Positions 36,267-46,858 of a DNA stretch of 64,000 nucleotides are shown piece after piece (position 1 is the first letter of the stretch; the number at the start of each line of letters is the position of its first letter). The position numbers and the translations under genes were made by a program. The stretch comes from Trichomonas vaginalis G3 (lineage: Eukaryota; Parabasalia; Trichomonadida; Trichomonadidae), in assembly GCF_026262505.1 (NCBI RefSeq), contig NC_067206.1:28101896-28165895 (forward strand). Direction: 5' to 3'. A model generated the notes under the pieces. The model was given only the letters and a program-made list of their open reading frames with translations. It had not been told where the DNA came from and did no database searches.

Positions 36267-37862
36267 TTATTTGCAATTATTTTCCTTAAGGATTTTAATT
36301 ATTGATTCATTGTTTTTCTGGTTTGCCAAATCAAGAGGAGTATTACCATCTTCATTAAGTAAATTTTTTTCAATACTATCATCAGCTAATAAAAGCGCGC
36401 AAATATTTGGCTGCTTGTAATATGCTGCGAAATGTAAGAATGTCCATTGATGCTTATTTGTATCATTAACATCAAACAAATTAAATACCATTTTAAATCC
36501 CTGTAAATTGCCATTCATTGCAAAAATATGAGCAATTGTATTTTCATCTTGATCTCTTCTTAATAAGAATTGCGGGTTTATTTTTCTTAATTGTGAAATA
36601 AGATTTAAATTTCCCTTCTTGGCAGCAGTTAGAACGATATCCTTATGAATAAATTCTTTATCATGATTGACCAATGATTTTATTGCGTTTATATTATTTC
36701 TTTTAGCAAGATTTTCAAGCTTTTGATAAGTTTCATCATCATGTGTTATTTCATCAGTTGTTGGATTTGCAGTTTGATTATCCGTAGACTCTGTTTGAGT
36801 ATCAATGTTATCAATTTTTTCAGAAAGCTTGTCATTAGTTTTAATTTCTGCATGCTCTATAATTGAATCAGAATCAAGCTTTTTATCTTGAATGGTACCT
36901 TGGTAATGAATGATTTCGGTTGAATATTTCTTAAAGGAAGGCTGAGATGGTTTATTTTCAGTTCTCTTGAAATTACGAGAATTATTTGATTCTGAAATAT
37001 TTGATTTTACCGGTGAATTACTAGTAGAAGACTTGCGACTGAGTGCTGTGAAAAATACTTTGTTTGTTATTGACTCCAAGTTGTTTTCTACTGAAAAATT
37101 ATACATCCTGTTTAAGATATTTGCTGAACAATTTTCGACTTTGGCGTAATTCAAAAGTAAAATGAAAGAACTGTTTTTCGCGCTTAAATTCAGTATTATA
37201 TTGCACATTGAATCATCTGATTTGGTTCTTAATGAGCTTGATGTAAAAACTCTTTCGGAAAAATCATATCCATTGGAAAACAGGGTTGAAAGAATAAAAT
37301 CCTCTCCTAATTTATACATATTTGAAGCAATAAATGTGATACATTCATTGATTTTTTCCATGTTGTTGTCAAATTCTGCTAATTCTAAAACATCATGGAA
37401 ATTTTCTAAATTAATTTCCTTAAATGTTTTTGTATACTCGCGGAAAACGTCGATTATAATATCTATGCCAAGATATCTTCCTATTTCAAATAGATCCCGG
37501 TAATGATTTCTATCAATGGGAAAATTCAAAATTCCTTCTTCAATAAATCGAGCAAAGATATTGCCTGTGTCATTGCATAAAAAGTTAATATATATTTCAA
37601 TTGTATCATCGGATAAGTTGATGAGATATTTTTCATATATTTTTCGACAGAATATGATTAATTTAAGCTTTTGAGTTGTGATTCTTTGAGAGTTTAATAC
37701 AATTGTGAATAAGCATGATTCTTTAACATGATTTCCTCTTTCAATCATGGGATAGTTCATTGTGAATTCCTTCATTTTGGAATTTAAAATACTTTTTCCA
37801 ACAAATATTTCATTAAGCACATATATACAAGACTTTATCAATACTAATGATTTAACCATCAT
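36267..37862 (-). CDS. Ankyrin-repeat protein with BTB-like N-terminal region
   Basis: 531 aa. About four ankyrin repeats at residues 395-525 (ENTIAHIFAMNGNLQGFKMV, HQWTFLHFAAYYKQPNICAL, EDGNTPLDLANQKNNESIIK). The first 270 residues are helical, and the beginning (SCLFTIVLNSQRITTQKLKL...) resembles the degenerate BTB-type modules common in trichomonad ankyrin proteins. A Ser/Asn/Thr-rich linker joins them. A protein-protein adaptor role is inferred. The first Met or M30 (MKEFTMNYPM) could start it. Confidence 0.6.
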   Translation of the reverse strand: MMVKSLVLIKSCIYVLNEIFVGKSILNSKMKEFTMNYPMIERGNHVKESCLFTIVLNSQRITTQKLKLIIFCRKIYEKYLINLSDDTIEIYINFLCNDTGNIFARFIEEGILNFPIDRNHYRDLFEIGRYLGIDIIIDVFREYTKTFKEINLENFHDVLELAEFDNNMEKINECITFIASNMYKLGEDFILSTLFSNGYDFSERVFTSSSLRTKSDDSMCNIILNLSAKNSSFILLLNYAKVENCSANILNRMYNFSVENNLESITNKVFFTALSRKSSTSNSPVKSNISESNNSRNFKRTENKPSQPSFKKYSTEIIHYQGTIQDKKLDSDSIIEHAEIKTNDKLSEKIDNIDTQTESTDNQTANPTTDEITHDDETYQKLENLAKRNNINAIKSLVNHDKEFIHKDIVLTAAKKGNLNLISQLRKINPQFLLRRDQDENTIAHIFAMNGNLQGFKMVFNLFDVNDTNKHQWTFLHFAAYYKQPNICALLLADDSIEKNLLNEDGNTPLDLANQKNNESIIKILKENNCK

Positions 37863-38579
37863 TTCATTATCAATGTAACTGTAATTAAATTCTCCACCAG
37901 GATTGAAGGAGAAATGTCACTTTTATTCACAGGTATAAACAGGAACTCCAAAAATATCATTTCAAATAAAAAGAGTCGGATCTTTATCAAGATTTTTGAT
38001 ATGGCAACAAGCTCATCTTCATAAAGGCTGATATACTAGTGTGAAGACTTTACAAGAAGATATTTATTCACTCATTATATCAAGCAAACATATCATTTCG
38101 AAGATTTTATAATCTAAGACCCAAGATAAGGAAGTTATTTATATCCGGGTATGTTTTACCTTTGCCTGCAAGACATATAAAATGGAAATATGTTTTTGGC
38201 TTGATTCAATCTGAATGAAATAATCACCCATCTTATTTTCCATTTATATGGTGATTTTGAAGTTTATCAAAACAGTTTTTAAGTTGAATAAAATTAACAT
38301 TTTAAATTTTCTTCATTTGCTTCCTAATATTCAAAATTATTAAATTACTATCCTAAGTTATCAATATCAGATATAAAAATAATATACAGCATGTAGAGAT
38401 TACATAATTTTGATTCAGAATTGTGTTTTAGGACTATAATTGGGATTTTTATACGAAAAAAAGTTCACTATAATCCATCAAGTTGCTAATACCAAAAGAA
38501 ATAATCCTATAGATAAGAGCATTCACAAAAAAATTGCCGTTAAATTCTGTTACATTCTCAAAAAAATAGTTAATAATAA
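37863..38579. other. Host intergenic region, nothing recognised
   Basis: 717 bp of AT-rich sequence between divergent genes. No repeat or RNA gene seen; it should contain both promoters. Confidence 0.5.
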
Positions 38580-40247
38580 ATGAGTTCCTACTATGAATAT
38601 TCAGAGGCATCAACAATGCCAAAAGAAGATAAATTCGTAGAAGGAATGTACCTGAAAACCATTGCCCGCAAAATCTCTGAAGGAGCTAAAAAACGCGTCA
38701 AACCAAACTTATATAAGCCCCCACCAGATCCTCCAGCTTTTAGAATGGCATTAGATTTTGTTTCGTCTTGGCTTGCTGTACGAAATCTCGATATTACTCT
38801 TGATTTAGCAAATTATGAATCAAATAAATTAGTTAAAATCGATCGTCATCGCCCAGATTACGTTGCACGCAACCTAGATCTCAAAAGACATAAAGGTGTC
38901 ATTAGACAACTTCTCAAACTCAAACAAGAGCAAAAAGCAGAAAATCCCACAGTAAAATCACGCGCAATTCCATCAAAGAAGGAACGTGAAAATCCATTAC
39001 TTCAATCCTCTGATGATTCTGAATTTTCTGAAAATTCGATTGTTGAAGAAGCCGAAGCAAAGCGTGAAGAATTCTATCAGCACAATCAAAAGCATCATCA
39101 TTCGAAGCACCATCATCATTCACAAGCTCCTGTTGTAGAACCTCCGAAAGAGCGAGATATTTCAGAAGATGATACATTTACACAAAGTTCTGATGAAGAG
39201 CAGCCACAAGTATGGGACCCACACTACGGACTTGATAAAGAAAAGCGAAATGCACTTCAAGAATCTCTTGCAAGGAAAGCTTCACGAAAATCTTCAAAGA
39301 AACCATCTTCTTCTCAGAAGAAAGAGTCAGAACCACCACAATCCTCCTACTCATACTATTCCTATGGAGATACATATTCTTACACCCAAACAGAAAAGAA
39401 TTCTCGTCGCCATGAACCTCGTCGCGAAAAGAGACCTCCAACGTACTCAGAAAACTCATATTCGTACGGAGACACATACACATACTCCTACAGCATCCCA
39501 GGATCTTATTATTCCACTTACACTTACACAGAATCGAATAATAACCAACCACCTCCAAAAGTTGCTCCGAAACCACAGCCAAGCACTCACTCCAGGTCCA
39601 AATACCAGTCCTTCACATCCCCACAAGGCTCTGCAGCTCAAACTCCTTCTTATTCCACAAAAATTGACACAACAGATGAAAAGAAACCGAAATCAAGGGA
39701 AATTCAGCTCCAAATACAGCCACAGAGGCAGCAACCACCAAGTGGGTATTCCTATACTTCATACTCTTACGCTTACTCTAATAACAGCACTGCAATCCGT
39801 CAAGCAGCTGAAAAAAGTTGGACTTCAATTTTGAAAGACAACGATAGCGTTGTTCGGCTGACCAAATCTCCTTTTGAAAATTCGGGCAACAGAGTAAATG
39901 CAGGATCTGGTGAGCAGCCTATCTATGCTTATCCGCCACCTCCAGAAGCTGTCCAACAGCAACAACCTGTTTATCATCCTCCAGTTCAAAGACAAATCAG
40001 AGCTGAACAAGATTCACCTGATTTCCTTGCAAACTTCAACAAGAATGAGGTTGATAACACTGATGTTGGAACAACTGATATATTGCGCGCATACGCAAAT
40101 GCTCCAACACCTGGAAATGCGCCTGATTCTCCAAATGATTTCTTCAGACAAAAGAAATCTGGATCATCAAAGGCAAGTTCAAGTAAAAGAAAGGGATCTT
40201 CATCAAGGAAATCAAAAGGTAGTGTTCAAGAAGTAGTTCTTGATTAA
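38580..40247 (+). CDS. Tyr/Ser-rich protein with LisH-like N-terminal segment
   Basis: 555 aa. Residues about 55-120 (FRMALDFVSSWLAVRNLDIT ... RHKGVIRQLLKLKQE) resemble the LisH-type dimerisation helices of centrosomal FOP/OFD1-like proteins, a weak resemblance. The rest is disordered: a His-rich run (HHHSKHHHHSQ), repeated SYSYGDTYSYT-type Tyr/Ser/Thr segments, Pro/Gln-rich parts and a basic Ser/Lys C-terminus. A cytoskeletal or basal-body role is a guess. Conserved base composition and a single long frame support a real gene. Confidence 0.7.
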   Translation: MSSYYEYSEASTMPKEDKFVEGMYLKTIARKISEGAKKRVKPNLYKPPPDPPAFRMALDFVSSWLAVRNLDITLDLANYESNKLVKIDRHRPDYVARNLDLKRHKGVIRQLLKLKQEQKAENPTVKSRAIPSKKERENPLLQSSDDSEFSENSIVEEAEAKREEFYQHNQKHHHSKHHHHSQAPVVEPPKERDISEDDTFTQSSDEEQPQVWDPHYGLDKEKRNALQESLARKASRKSSKKPSSSQKKESEPPQSSYSYYSYGDTYSYTQTEKNSRRHEPRREKRPPTYSENSYSYGDTYTYSYSIPGSYYSTYTYTESNNNQPPPKVAPKPQPSTHSRSKYQSFTSPQGSAAQTPSYSTKIDTTDEKKPKSREIQLQIQPQRQQPPSGYSYTSYSYAYSNNSTAIRQAAEKSWTSILKDNDSVVRLTKSPFENSGNRVNAGSGEQPIYAYPPPPEAVQQQQPVYHPPVQRQIRAEQDSPDFLANFNKNEVDNTDVGTTDILRAYANAPTPGNAPDSPNDFFRQKKSGSSKASSSKRKGSSSRKSKGSVQEVVLD

Positions 40248-40969
40248 GTGAAGAAAAACAAAAACTTATTATATTATATTTTTATTTGTGGTCAATTTAA
40301 TTTTTAATATTAAACGAGATTATGTTATTTTTGGAATTACTTTCTTTATTCTTCGGATTCTATAGATAATGAGGAGCTTTGTGCATGTATAATCAATCAA
40401 CTTAAATGTGCACTCATCACTTTCTGACTTTATCTCTATTTTTTTGACACCCAAGCTTTATATCTCGACATTCTATGATAAAAAGTTAATATTTTTGGTC
40501 GTGAAATAGTTGTCATAAATCTCTTCCTATGGCCTCATATGGTAGTTATACCTTTATTGTATATTGATATTCTGAGAGCATGTCAGAAAGTAGTAAGTGC
40601 ACCTTTAACTTAATATAAATTCATTTACAGAAAGAGAACTCATTTTTACTGGAAAAAGAATAACTGGATAATTCTTAATTATAACTAATGGAATGGAATA
40701 CAGAATTAAATAGCAAAGATGACAGTTTTATATATTATCATAGTGCGGTTAGTAATGTTTTCAAAGATTGGTCTATCAAAATTTCAATAGTTTATGTAAG
40801 GAAGCAATGAGACAATTTAAAGGTAATTGATGAAAGCTGAAGAACATTTGGCTAAGATAGCAAGGATGTACAATCATTCTAGTTGTTAAATGCATTTTTC
40901 TGGGAGTTTTTACTGATTTTCTGACACTAATCGTCAATTATTAAAATTTGTCACTTTTTTATTTTTTGA
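40248..40969. other. Host intergenic region with one TTAA miniature element
   Basis: Contains the 199-bp element at 40,406-40,604. Just before the next gene, TCACTTTTTTATTTTTTGAA then TG fits a trichomonad initiator (TCA+1) 5' of the ATG. Confidence 0.6.
40406..40604. mobile_element. 199-bp TTAA-flanked MITE
   Basis: Ends ATGTGCACTCATCACTTTCT and, reversed, AGGTGCACTTACTACTTTCT, both continuing GAC. TTAA at 40,402-40,405 and 40,605-40,608. No coding capacity. TTAA duplications are typical of piggyBac-type transposition. Confidence 0.75.
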
Positions 40970-42121
40970 ATGTTTACTGCATCTGAATTTACTGAGAGAC
41001 GAAACAAGCTATTAGACTTGATCCCAGAGAAAGTTGCAACAATTATTGTTTCTGGTAGAGAGCCTTTGTATAAATCTCCAGGAATTCCATTTGAATACTT
41101 CCAATTCTCCGATATGATATACTTAACAGGTTACGAAAATGTTTCAGGAACATTATTAATGACGAAAGATGGAAATAAATATAAATCTACACTTTTTTTG
41201 CCGACCAAGGATAAATTCTTCGATCCAAATGTTTTTGGAAAGATATCATTCGATGAAACACTCAAAACCAGTGGTGTTGACGAAGTTTTACCAATGAAAT
41301 CAATAGGTTCACATATTGTGGATGCAATCGGTAAATCTAGACAAGTTTACTGCTCATTCCCACCACACCAGTCTGGTCTACCACCATTTAAGCCATTAGC
41401 TCCTATGATTGACCAATTAAGAATCGTAAAATCACCAAAAGAAATCGAATTAATCAAAAAAGCGTGCGACATATCTACTAAAGCTCTTTCTAAGACACTT
41501 GAGAATGTCAAGCCGGGCGTGAATGAATCAGAATTAGAATATAAATTTTATTCTGAAATTTCTAAAGGTGGATCTAATAAACTTGCATATCCAACTGTCG
41601 TAGCATCTGGTCCTAACGCTTTATGCTTGCATTACCTCGATAATACACGTGTTGTTCAAGATGGAGAAACAATTATGATGGATGCGGGCTGTTCATACAT
41701 GAATTACTGTTCAGACTTTACACGCTCAATATCTGTTGGTAAAGTTCCCGAAGTTAAACGAGCCGTTCTTGAAATGGTAGATTATGTCAAAAATGCGATC
41801 GTTAAATACGCAAAAGCAAAGCAATTCCAGAATCTAGGACAACTGCATTATACAAGCGAGCAATTACTTCTTCGTGGAATGAAAGAATTAGGATTTCCAT
41901 ATAATCCTTATAAAATTCGCCAGATTTATCCTCACGCATGCTCTCACTGGATTGGTATTGATGTCCATGACTGCGATTCCATTGGATTTAACTATCAACT
42001 CAGACCAGGAAACGTTTTTTCTGTTGAACCAGGTTTAATTTTCGATCCACAATATCCAGAAACGCCAAAAGAACTTGTAGGACTCGGATGCCGTTTCGAG
42101 GATACAGTTATTATTGAATAA
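40970..42121 (+). CDS. Aminopeptidase P-like metallopeptidase (family M24B)
   Basis: 383 aa. An N-terminal creatinase-type domain (QFSDMIYLTGYENVSGTLLM) is followed by the pita-bread catalytic domain. Metal ligands in order: Asp238 (MMDAGCSY), Asp249 (CSDFTR), His326 (CSHWIGIDVHD), Glu about 353 (SVEPG) and Glu about 377 (CRFEDTV). The family removes the N-terminal residue before proline using two metal ions, usually Mn. No signal peptide, so cytosolic. All ligands are present; it appears functional. Confidence 0.9.
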   Translation: MFTASEFTERRNKLLDLIPEKVATIIVSGREPLYKSPGIPFEYFQFSDMIYLTGYENVSGTLLMTKDGNKYKSTLFLPTKDKFFDPNVFGKISFDETLKTSGVDEVLPMKSIGSHIVDAIGKSRQVYCSFPPHQSGLPPFKPLAPMIDQLRIVKSPKEIELIKKACDISTKALSKTLENVKPGVNESELEYKFYSEISKGGSNKLAYPTVVASGPNALCLHYLDNTRVVQDGETIMMDAGCSYMNYCSDFTRSISVGKVPEVKRAVLEMVDYVKNAIVKYAKAKQFQNLGQLHYTSEQLLLRGMKELGFPYNPYKIRQIYPHACSHWIGIDVHDCDSIGFNYQLRPGNVFSVEPGLIFDPQYPETPKELVGLGCRFEDTVIIE

Positions 42122-42377
42122 TTATATGTTTTAAACTATATATATCTTTAATATTACTTTTCATCTAATATTTTATTCTTATTATTACACAGTAGCATTG
42201 ATAATATGCTTTAACTTAGGCACCACATGAATGTTTGCACGTGGAGCTCTAATGCATTGATAATATATTAATAATAATGGTTTGCTTGATATTTATACCT
42301 GTTTTAAAAGCTCTTTTCTTTCAAAAAAAATTGAAAAATCCAAAACTCGAATTTAAGATGATCTTTGGGCTTTTTCG

Positions 42378-42409
42378 AATTTGGATGATCCAAAAAGATC
42401 ATCCAAATT
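42378..42409. repeat. 13-bp stem hairpin between convergent genes
   Basis: AATTTGGATGATC-CAAAAA-GATCATCCAAATT, perfect stem, 11 bp from the stop of the minus-strand gene. Possible 3'-end processing element or small foldback. The rest of 42,122-42,420 shows nothing else. Confidence 0.75.
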
Positions 42410-42420
42410 AGCAACCCTAT

Positions 42421-43014
42421 TTAAATGGATTTATAAGCATTGAGAGTACCTTGGATATCATCATTCAACTTGTTATAAATTTGAGTAATTTCTTGTCCGG
42501 ATAAAACAAGATTTGCTCCTGCACAGCAAAACTCAATGGGAACATAATTTAATTGCATGACCCGTTGAAAGTCAGCACGGATGAGCATTGTAGTAACTCC
42601 AACTTTGCGGCAATTAACAGTATACAAACCATTTGATTTAGTAATTTTCATAACTGTGCCGCCCAAAGATATAACTTTGAAGCCATTTTGATTTAAATTA
42701 AAATCAATTTTGTTGAATAGCTGCTTGGAAAAGGAAGCCCATTTCGAACGACTGAAATAATTTTGTAACCTATCTCTTTCGAGATCGAATTCATTAGAAA
42801 TTTGATCGACAATGGAATTTAGATCAGTTGTAGAATAATCTCTTTCAAGATTCGCGATATTCTTTCTAAAAAAAGTAACAGGCATTCGTCCTGCAGTAAG
42901 ACCCATATATGGGCTAATGTTATTACTGACTTCCCTATGATGATAAATATCATTCTTCACAAGAACTCCATTATATCTTTTTGCCTGAGTTAATAGACAA
43001 AGAACCGAAATCAT
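42421..43014 (-). CDS. 197-aa hypothetical host protein
   Basis: MISVLCLLTQAKRYNGVLVK; a short hydrophobic start that might be a weak signal peptide, then a central helical part (DLERDRLQNYFSRSKWASFS) and a C-terminal part with several Cys. No family recognised. Its reading frame and composition match neighbouring host genes. Confidence 0.5.
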   Translation of the reverse strand: MISVLCLLTQAKRYNGVLVKNDIYHHREVSNNISPYMGLTAGRMPVTFFRKNIANLERDYSTTDLNSIVDQISNEFDLERDRLQNYFSRSKWASFSKQLFNKIDFNLNQNGFKVISLGGTVMKITKSNGLYTVNCRKVGVTTMLIRADFQRVMQLNYVPIEFCCAGANLVLSGQEITQIYNKLNDDIQGTLNAYKSI

Positions 43015-43409
43015 AAGTCTTGTTTGCCTGTCATTTGACAGTGTTGATCACAAATATTTGAGCATGCTCATACAATTGATTATATGAGGGTCTGTAATTT
43101 TTACAGTATTGGTATTGAATAAATTTAAAGGAGAAAATCAGATTCAATTCGTAGCATGATGATTCAATTTAGAAACAAAAGTGAATTTGACATCTTTGGA
43201 TTTACAAAATGTCAAATATGGTAGTTTACAAATAAAGTCAAAAGTTATGCCCAGACATTTTTAATTTGCAAGTTTCATTAATCTGATTTAGTTTTTTAAA
43301 TATATCGTTTCTAAACTATCTGGGATACAGCTTTGAATCCTACTTCATTTTCCACAAAAAGTGACGAATTCATTTCTTTTTTTTTTCATCAATCGGAAAA
43401 TAAAATTAA
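43015..43409. other. Divergent host promoter region
   Basis: 395 bp between two divergent genes. Contains the palindrome TGAGCATGCTCA at about 43,063 and a TCAATC initiator-like site about 20 bp before the plus-strand ATG. Confidence 0.4.
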
Positions 43410-44780
43410 ATGGAATGCCAGATACAATTTCCTTCGATTGAAAGTGAGAGTTCTCTATTTTTATCTGTAGGTGTTCCTAATGCCAACCTGCCTAAATCAG
43501 CCCTTTCAAAGTTGGGATCTGAAATTGAACAATTAACAGAAATTCGTGACACAATTCAGAAAAAGATTGGAGTATATCATAACATTAGAAGAGACTATCC
43601 CATATATACACACAAAAACTACGTCAGAGTTAAAATTCTTATAAGTGTCATTGTTGAATTTGCAGAAAGATATTATATGCGCAGGCACGAACTTTATCTC
43701 AAATTTTTTAATATAGCAAACCAATTGCTCGGAATTATGGATATCTGCTACAAAAATAAAGTTGAATGCGAATGTAATCTAACCAGGTTCAAACAATACA
43801 TGGATCAGCTTCAAGAATCAACATTCATTAATAGAGACCGACGCGTTCTTAAGAAATTGATCGAAATGAGAAAAAATCTAAACAAACAAGATTCCATCTC
43901 GAAAAAATCAGAAATTATACCAACAAAGCAGCTGCTAAAGCTTTTTGATGATAATAGTGATCAAATTAATCTAGATCTTGGCTATATTCCTCAAACAGAA
44001 ATTGATGACTATTTATACTCTCTTATAGAGGACCAGACGATTACCTTTAATACAGAAGAGACTAAAAATTCATTAATGATTTTTAGTAACGATAAGCTTA
44101 ACGAAATTCTCATTGAATTACAAAATCAATTCAATATTACTACAAGAGAACATAAAATAATATTGAAATGTGTTTTCGTTAGGTACTGTTTTGACTTCAT
44201 GTACCAGTTTTGGCCAGAACTTTTCAAATGTCCAACAAGCAACGCATTTCTGAAAAAATGTTCAGTAGTTGGTTCTTATTCACCAGCCAAACTTGGTCTA
44301 TGTGCCAACCCATTTACAGAAGAGCAATACAATACGCCTATCATGAATTTATTGCATGATTTATCTCTGAAATCAATTGTCGACCAACTTTCCATCATTC
44401 AATTCCTTGTTAATCCGCTTGATATTGTTGCAAATATCTCGATCGCCCTGAACATGCTTGGAGAATTCGCAAAATCTAACGCGACATACAGAAGATTGGG
44501 AAGATTCGCGTCAATGGCTTCAGATATTATGCCAAAAAAGAACGATATGTTGTCATTTGACGATTGTTTCTCGTTATTTTTCGTTACTTTCGTTATGTAC
44601 CCTCCGGTAACGGCTCCATCAATATCTGAGATCTTGAAATACTTTGACATGGGATATTCGCAGCCAATGAAGTATTCTAGAGACATTTTTATTGCTTCTG
44701 TCGACCACGTTTTGAATTTTGATATTAAAAATGTCGAAGACGATATTTTTGCAGATGATCCGTTAGGTATTGCAGGATAA
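43410..44780 (+). CDS. VPS9-like domain protein, tentative
   Basis: 456 aa, mostly helical. The C-terminal 200 residues (VDQLSIIQFLVNPLDIVANI ... LSFDDCFSLFFVTFVMYPPV ... SISEILKYFDMG) follow the helix pattern of VPS9 domains, which activate Rab5-type GTPases in endocytosis; trichomonads have many such proteins. The conserved Asp of the catalytic loop cannot be fixed with certainty. The N-terminal half is a helical region of unknown type. Likely cytosolic or endosomal. Confidence 0.45.
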   Translation: MECQIQFPSIESESSLFLSVGVPNANLPKSALSKLGSEIEQLTEIRDTIQKKIGVYHNIRRDYPIYTHKNYVRVKILISVIVEFAERYYMRRHELYLKFFNIANQLLGIMDICYKNKVECECNLTRFKQYMDQLQESTFINRDRRVLKKLIEMRKNLNKQDSISKKSEIIPTKQLLKLFDDNSDQINLDLGYIPQTEIDDYLYSLIEDQTITFNTEETKNSLMIFSNDKLNEILIELQNQFNITTREHKIILKCVFVRYCFDFMYQFWPELFKCPTSNAFLKKCSVVGSYSPAKLGLCANPFTEEQYNTPIMNLLHDLSLKSIVDQLSIIQFLVNPLDIVANISIALNMLGEFAKSNATYRRLGRFASMASDIMPKKNDMLSFDDCFSLFFVTFVMYPPVTAPSISEILKYFDMGYSQPMKYSRDIFIASVDHVLNFDIKNVEDDIFADDPLGIAG

Positions 44781-45186
44781 AATTTATTTCGGCACTATTT
44801 TTTATTTGTTTGTTAAAATAAAATATTATTTTTTATTATCAATTCAATAAACTTGTTTATGCTAATGAGTATAATTAGCTCCAAGAAGTTAAATATTGTT
44901 ACCCTATGTTTTGAGATCAAATAAAATTAAAATGTAATTAATGCTATATTAGCTCTTAATATGTTTGTATTGATCGTTTTGCCCAACATTTAACCAAAAT
45001 TCTATCACTCATAGCTTGTATTGTAAAGATGTTTGAAAGTCAATTTGAAAAATCTAATGTAGAGTATATTTGAAGTTAAAATTATGATTTTTAACTAGAT
45101 ATTGGTTTGTGTGGATGATTTTTTAGGAGCATGTAGTTTGGAATTAATAAATAATCGTTTCTCTCAGAAATTATTAGAGCTTTAAA
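44781..45186. other. Host intergenic region, nothing recognised
   Basis: 406 bp, AT-rich. A TCAGAAATT site lies about 20 bp before the next ATG and could be the initiator. Confidence 0.4.
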
Positions 45187-45753
45187 ATGAACAGTGATTT
45201 GGTCATTAAATCTGCTTCATTGGCAATAGAGCAGACCAGAGAAGCTCAAAATATAGAAAAGACAATTCAACTTATTGAAAAATCACTTAAAGAAAATTCA
45301 AGTATTATTGATGAATTCGAAACTAACACTCCAACAGTAAAGAGCGTTATTTCTGAAAACAAGCAAAAGGATGAGATCATTAAAAAGAAACGTGAAGAAT
45401 TACTTCAGCTACAAAATGCTTTAATTAAAATAAAAACACTTCACAAGAAAGATGACAAAGATACATTAGAGTCTTGGGAGCCAGTTCCAATAGTTGTTAA
45501 TCGTATCCAAGATTTAGTTATGAAACTATCCGAAACTGCAATTAACGATAAAACAGTCGCAATTCCAATTCTCTCGATCTTCAAAGTCAACGACGCATTA
45601 AATACTCTTTTTGATATATCCTCCTCTGAAGGTTTTATTAACGAAACCGAAGAAGAAAAGCAAAAGAGATTAGAGGACTACGCAAATAAGCAGAAGCATA
45701 TATTAGAAATTCTTAAGAAGTATGTTAATGAAGATGAGGGAGCTGAAGCTTAA
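45187..45753 (+). CDS. 188-aa coiled-coil protein
   Basis: MNSDLVIKSASLAIEQTREA; two long charged helical stretches (residues about 15-95 and 155-185) with heptad-like spacing, linked by a more hydrophobic middle. No domain recognised. No signal or membrane segment. Confidence 0.6.
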   Translation: MNSDLVIKSASLAIEQTREAQNIEKTIQLIEKSLKENSSIIDEFETNTPTVKSVISENKQKDEIIKKKREELLQLQNALIKIKTLHKKDDKDTLESWEPVPIVVNRIQDLVMKLSETAINDKTVAIPILSIFKVNDALNTLFDISSSEGFINETEEEKQKRLEDYANKQKHILEILKKYVNEDEGAEA

Positions 45754-45901
45754 AAACTATTTTAATAAAGGATAATTATTAGATTAAATTCTAATTGTTG
45801 CTGAATAAACAAAAAATTATATAATAACTCTAAAGTGTATGTGTTTAAGAATAAAAATTTCATCGGATTAACAATAATTTTAACTTAAATTTTCAAAAAA
45901 T

Positions 45902-46858
45902 TTAATTTTTCTTCCTTGAAAGGAAAAGAAAAACCGATAAAACAATAATAATAACATACAGAATCTTGATGTGTAAGCTATATCCGTTGGCCTTTGTTGT
46001 TAATTGTGTATTCATTAAGGCCAAAACGGAAAACCAGCTTCGGAACCTGTCTTCAAGGCGTCCATCCTTCTTAATGTATCCATCAATTCCTTTTACGATG
46101 TTTCTTGTTCCATTTTTAACCAATAACTCTTCGCCATCTTGCATTGCTTCAGTAAGAACTTTTTTAGCATCAAGAGTCTCTTTAACATCTTCCTTGATTT
46201 GAACCAACTCTTTGTTTTGAGAGATTAAGAGATCTCTCATTGCATCTATTGTTCTTTCGGCATCTTGAACTCTGTTATCATCATCACCTTCATCAGAATA
46301 TTCTGGCTCATTATAGAAGTCAAGATCGGCAACAGCATCTTGAGTCTTCTTGTAGAGACGATGAACGAGAGCATCATTAGCTCCTGCAGTACCATTTGCA
46401 ATAGTATCGTTTAATTTGAGGAGACATTCTTGTATAGCTGCAATCTGGATAGGAAGCGGTTGAGCTGGATTTGTATTCAACTTATTGGATAATTTTTGAA
46501 GAATTTCTGATTTGGTCTTTTCATTAACAACTGATGTGGTAAGTTTACCCAATGCTGTTGTTATGGCAGCATATTCTGCATTTTCATTTATTGATGGAAG
46601 TGGTTGATCCAGCATTTCTTTCTTTTTAGCTAAGATGGAGAGTCCTAATTCTTTAAGGGGTTGGAAGGTGAAATTATTTATTGTTTCTTCTGCATTTCCT
46701 ACTGGAATTTTGTCTGCAATTAAATCTGATAAAAATGAAATCGGATCATTTAGAGATTGTTTTATTAAATTATCGACTGGAGATAACGGCTGTTCTGTTA
46801 CTGATGCTTCAGTAAGTTTTCCAACAAATTTCTGTCCAATTTGTGCTGCTTCACCCAT
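45902..46858 (-). CDS. Tail-anchored membrane protein
   Basis: 318 aa; long helical cytosolic part with an acidic stretch (EPEYSDEGDDDNRVQDAERT), then a single C-terminal hydrophobic segment (ILYVIIIVLSVFLFL) and the short tail SRKKN. This is the layout of tail-anchored proteins such as SNARE-like or organelle-tether proteins; no SNARE central glutamine/arginine layer is obvious. Family not recognised. Confidence 0.65.
   Translation of the reverse strand: MGEAAQIGQKFVGKLTEASVTEQPLSPVDNLIKQSLNDPISFLSDLIADKIPVGNAEETINNFTFQPLKELGLSILAKKKEMLDQPLPSINENAEYAAITTALGKLTTSVVNEKTKSEILQKLSNKLNTNPAQPLPIQIAAIQECLLKLNDTIANGTAGANDALVHRLYKKTQDAVADLDFYNEPEYSDEGDDDNRVQDAERTIDAMRDLLISQNKELVQIKEDVKETLDAKKVLTEAMQDGEELLVKNGTRNIVKGIDGYIKKDGRLEDRFRSWFSVLALMNTQLTTKANGYSLHIKILYVIIIVLSVFLFLSRKKN

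Noticed and set aside
39169-39834. Second-frame reading inside the Tyr/Ser-rich host gene
   Set aside because: Low-complexity codons leave other frames open; His/Thr/Leu-rich translation without any domain.
43063-43074. TGAGCATGCTCA palindrome as operator
   Set aside because: A single 12-bp palindrome in a eukaryotic intergenic region; no second copy at a comparable promoter, so no claim is made.
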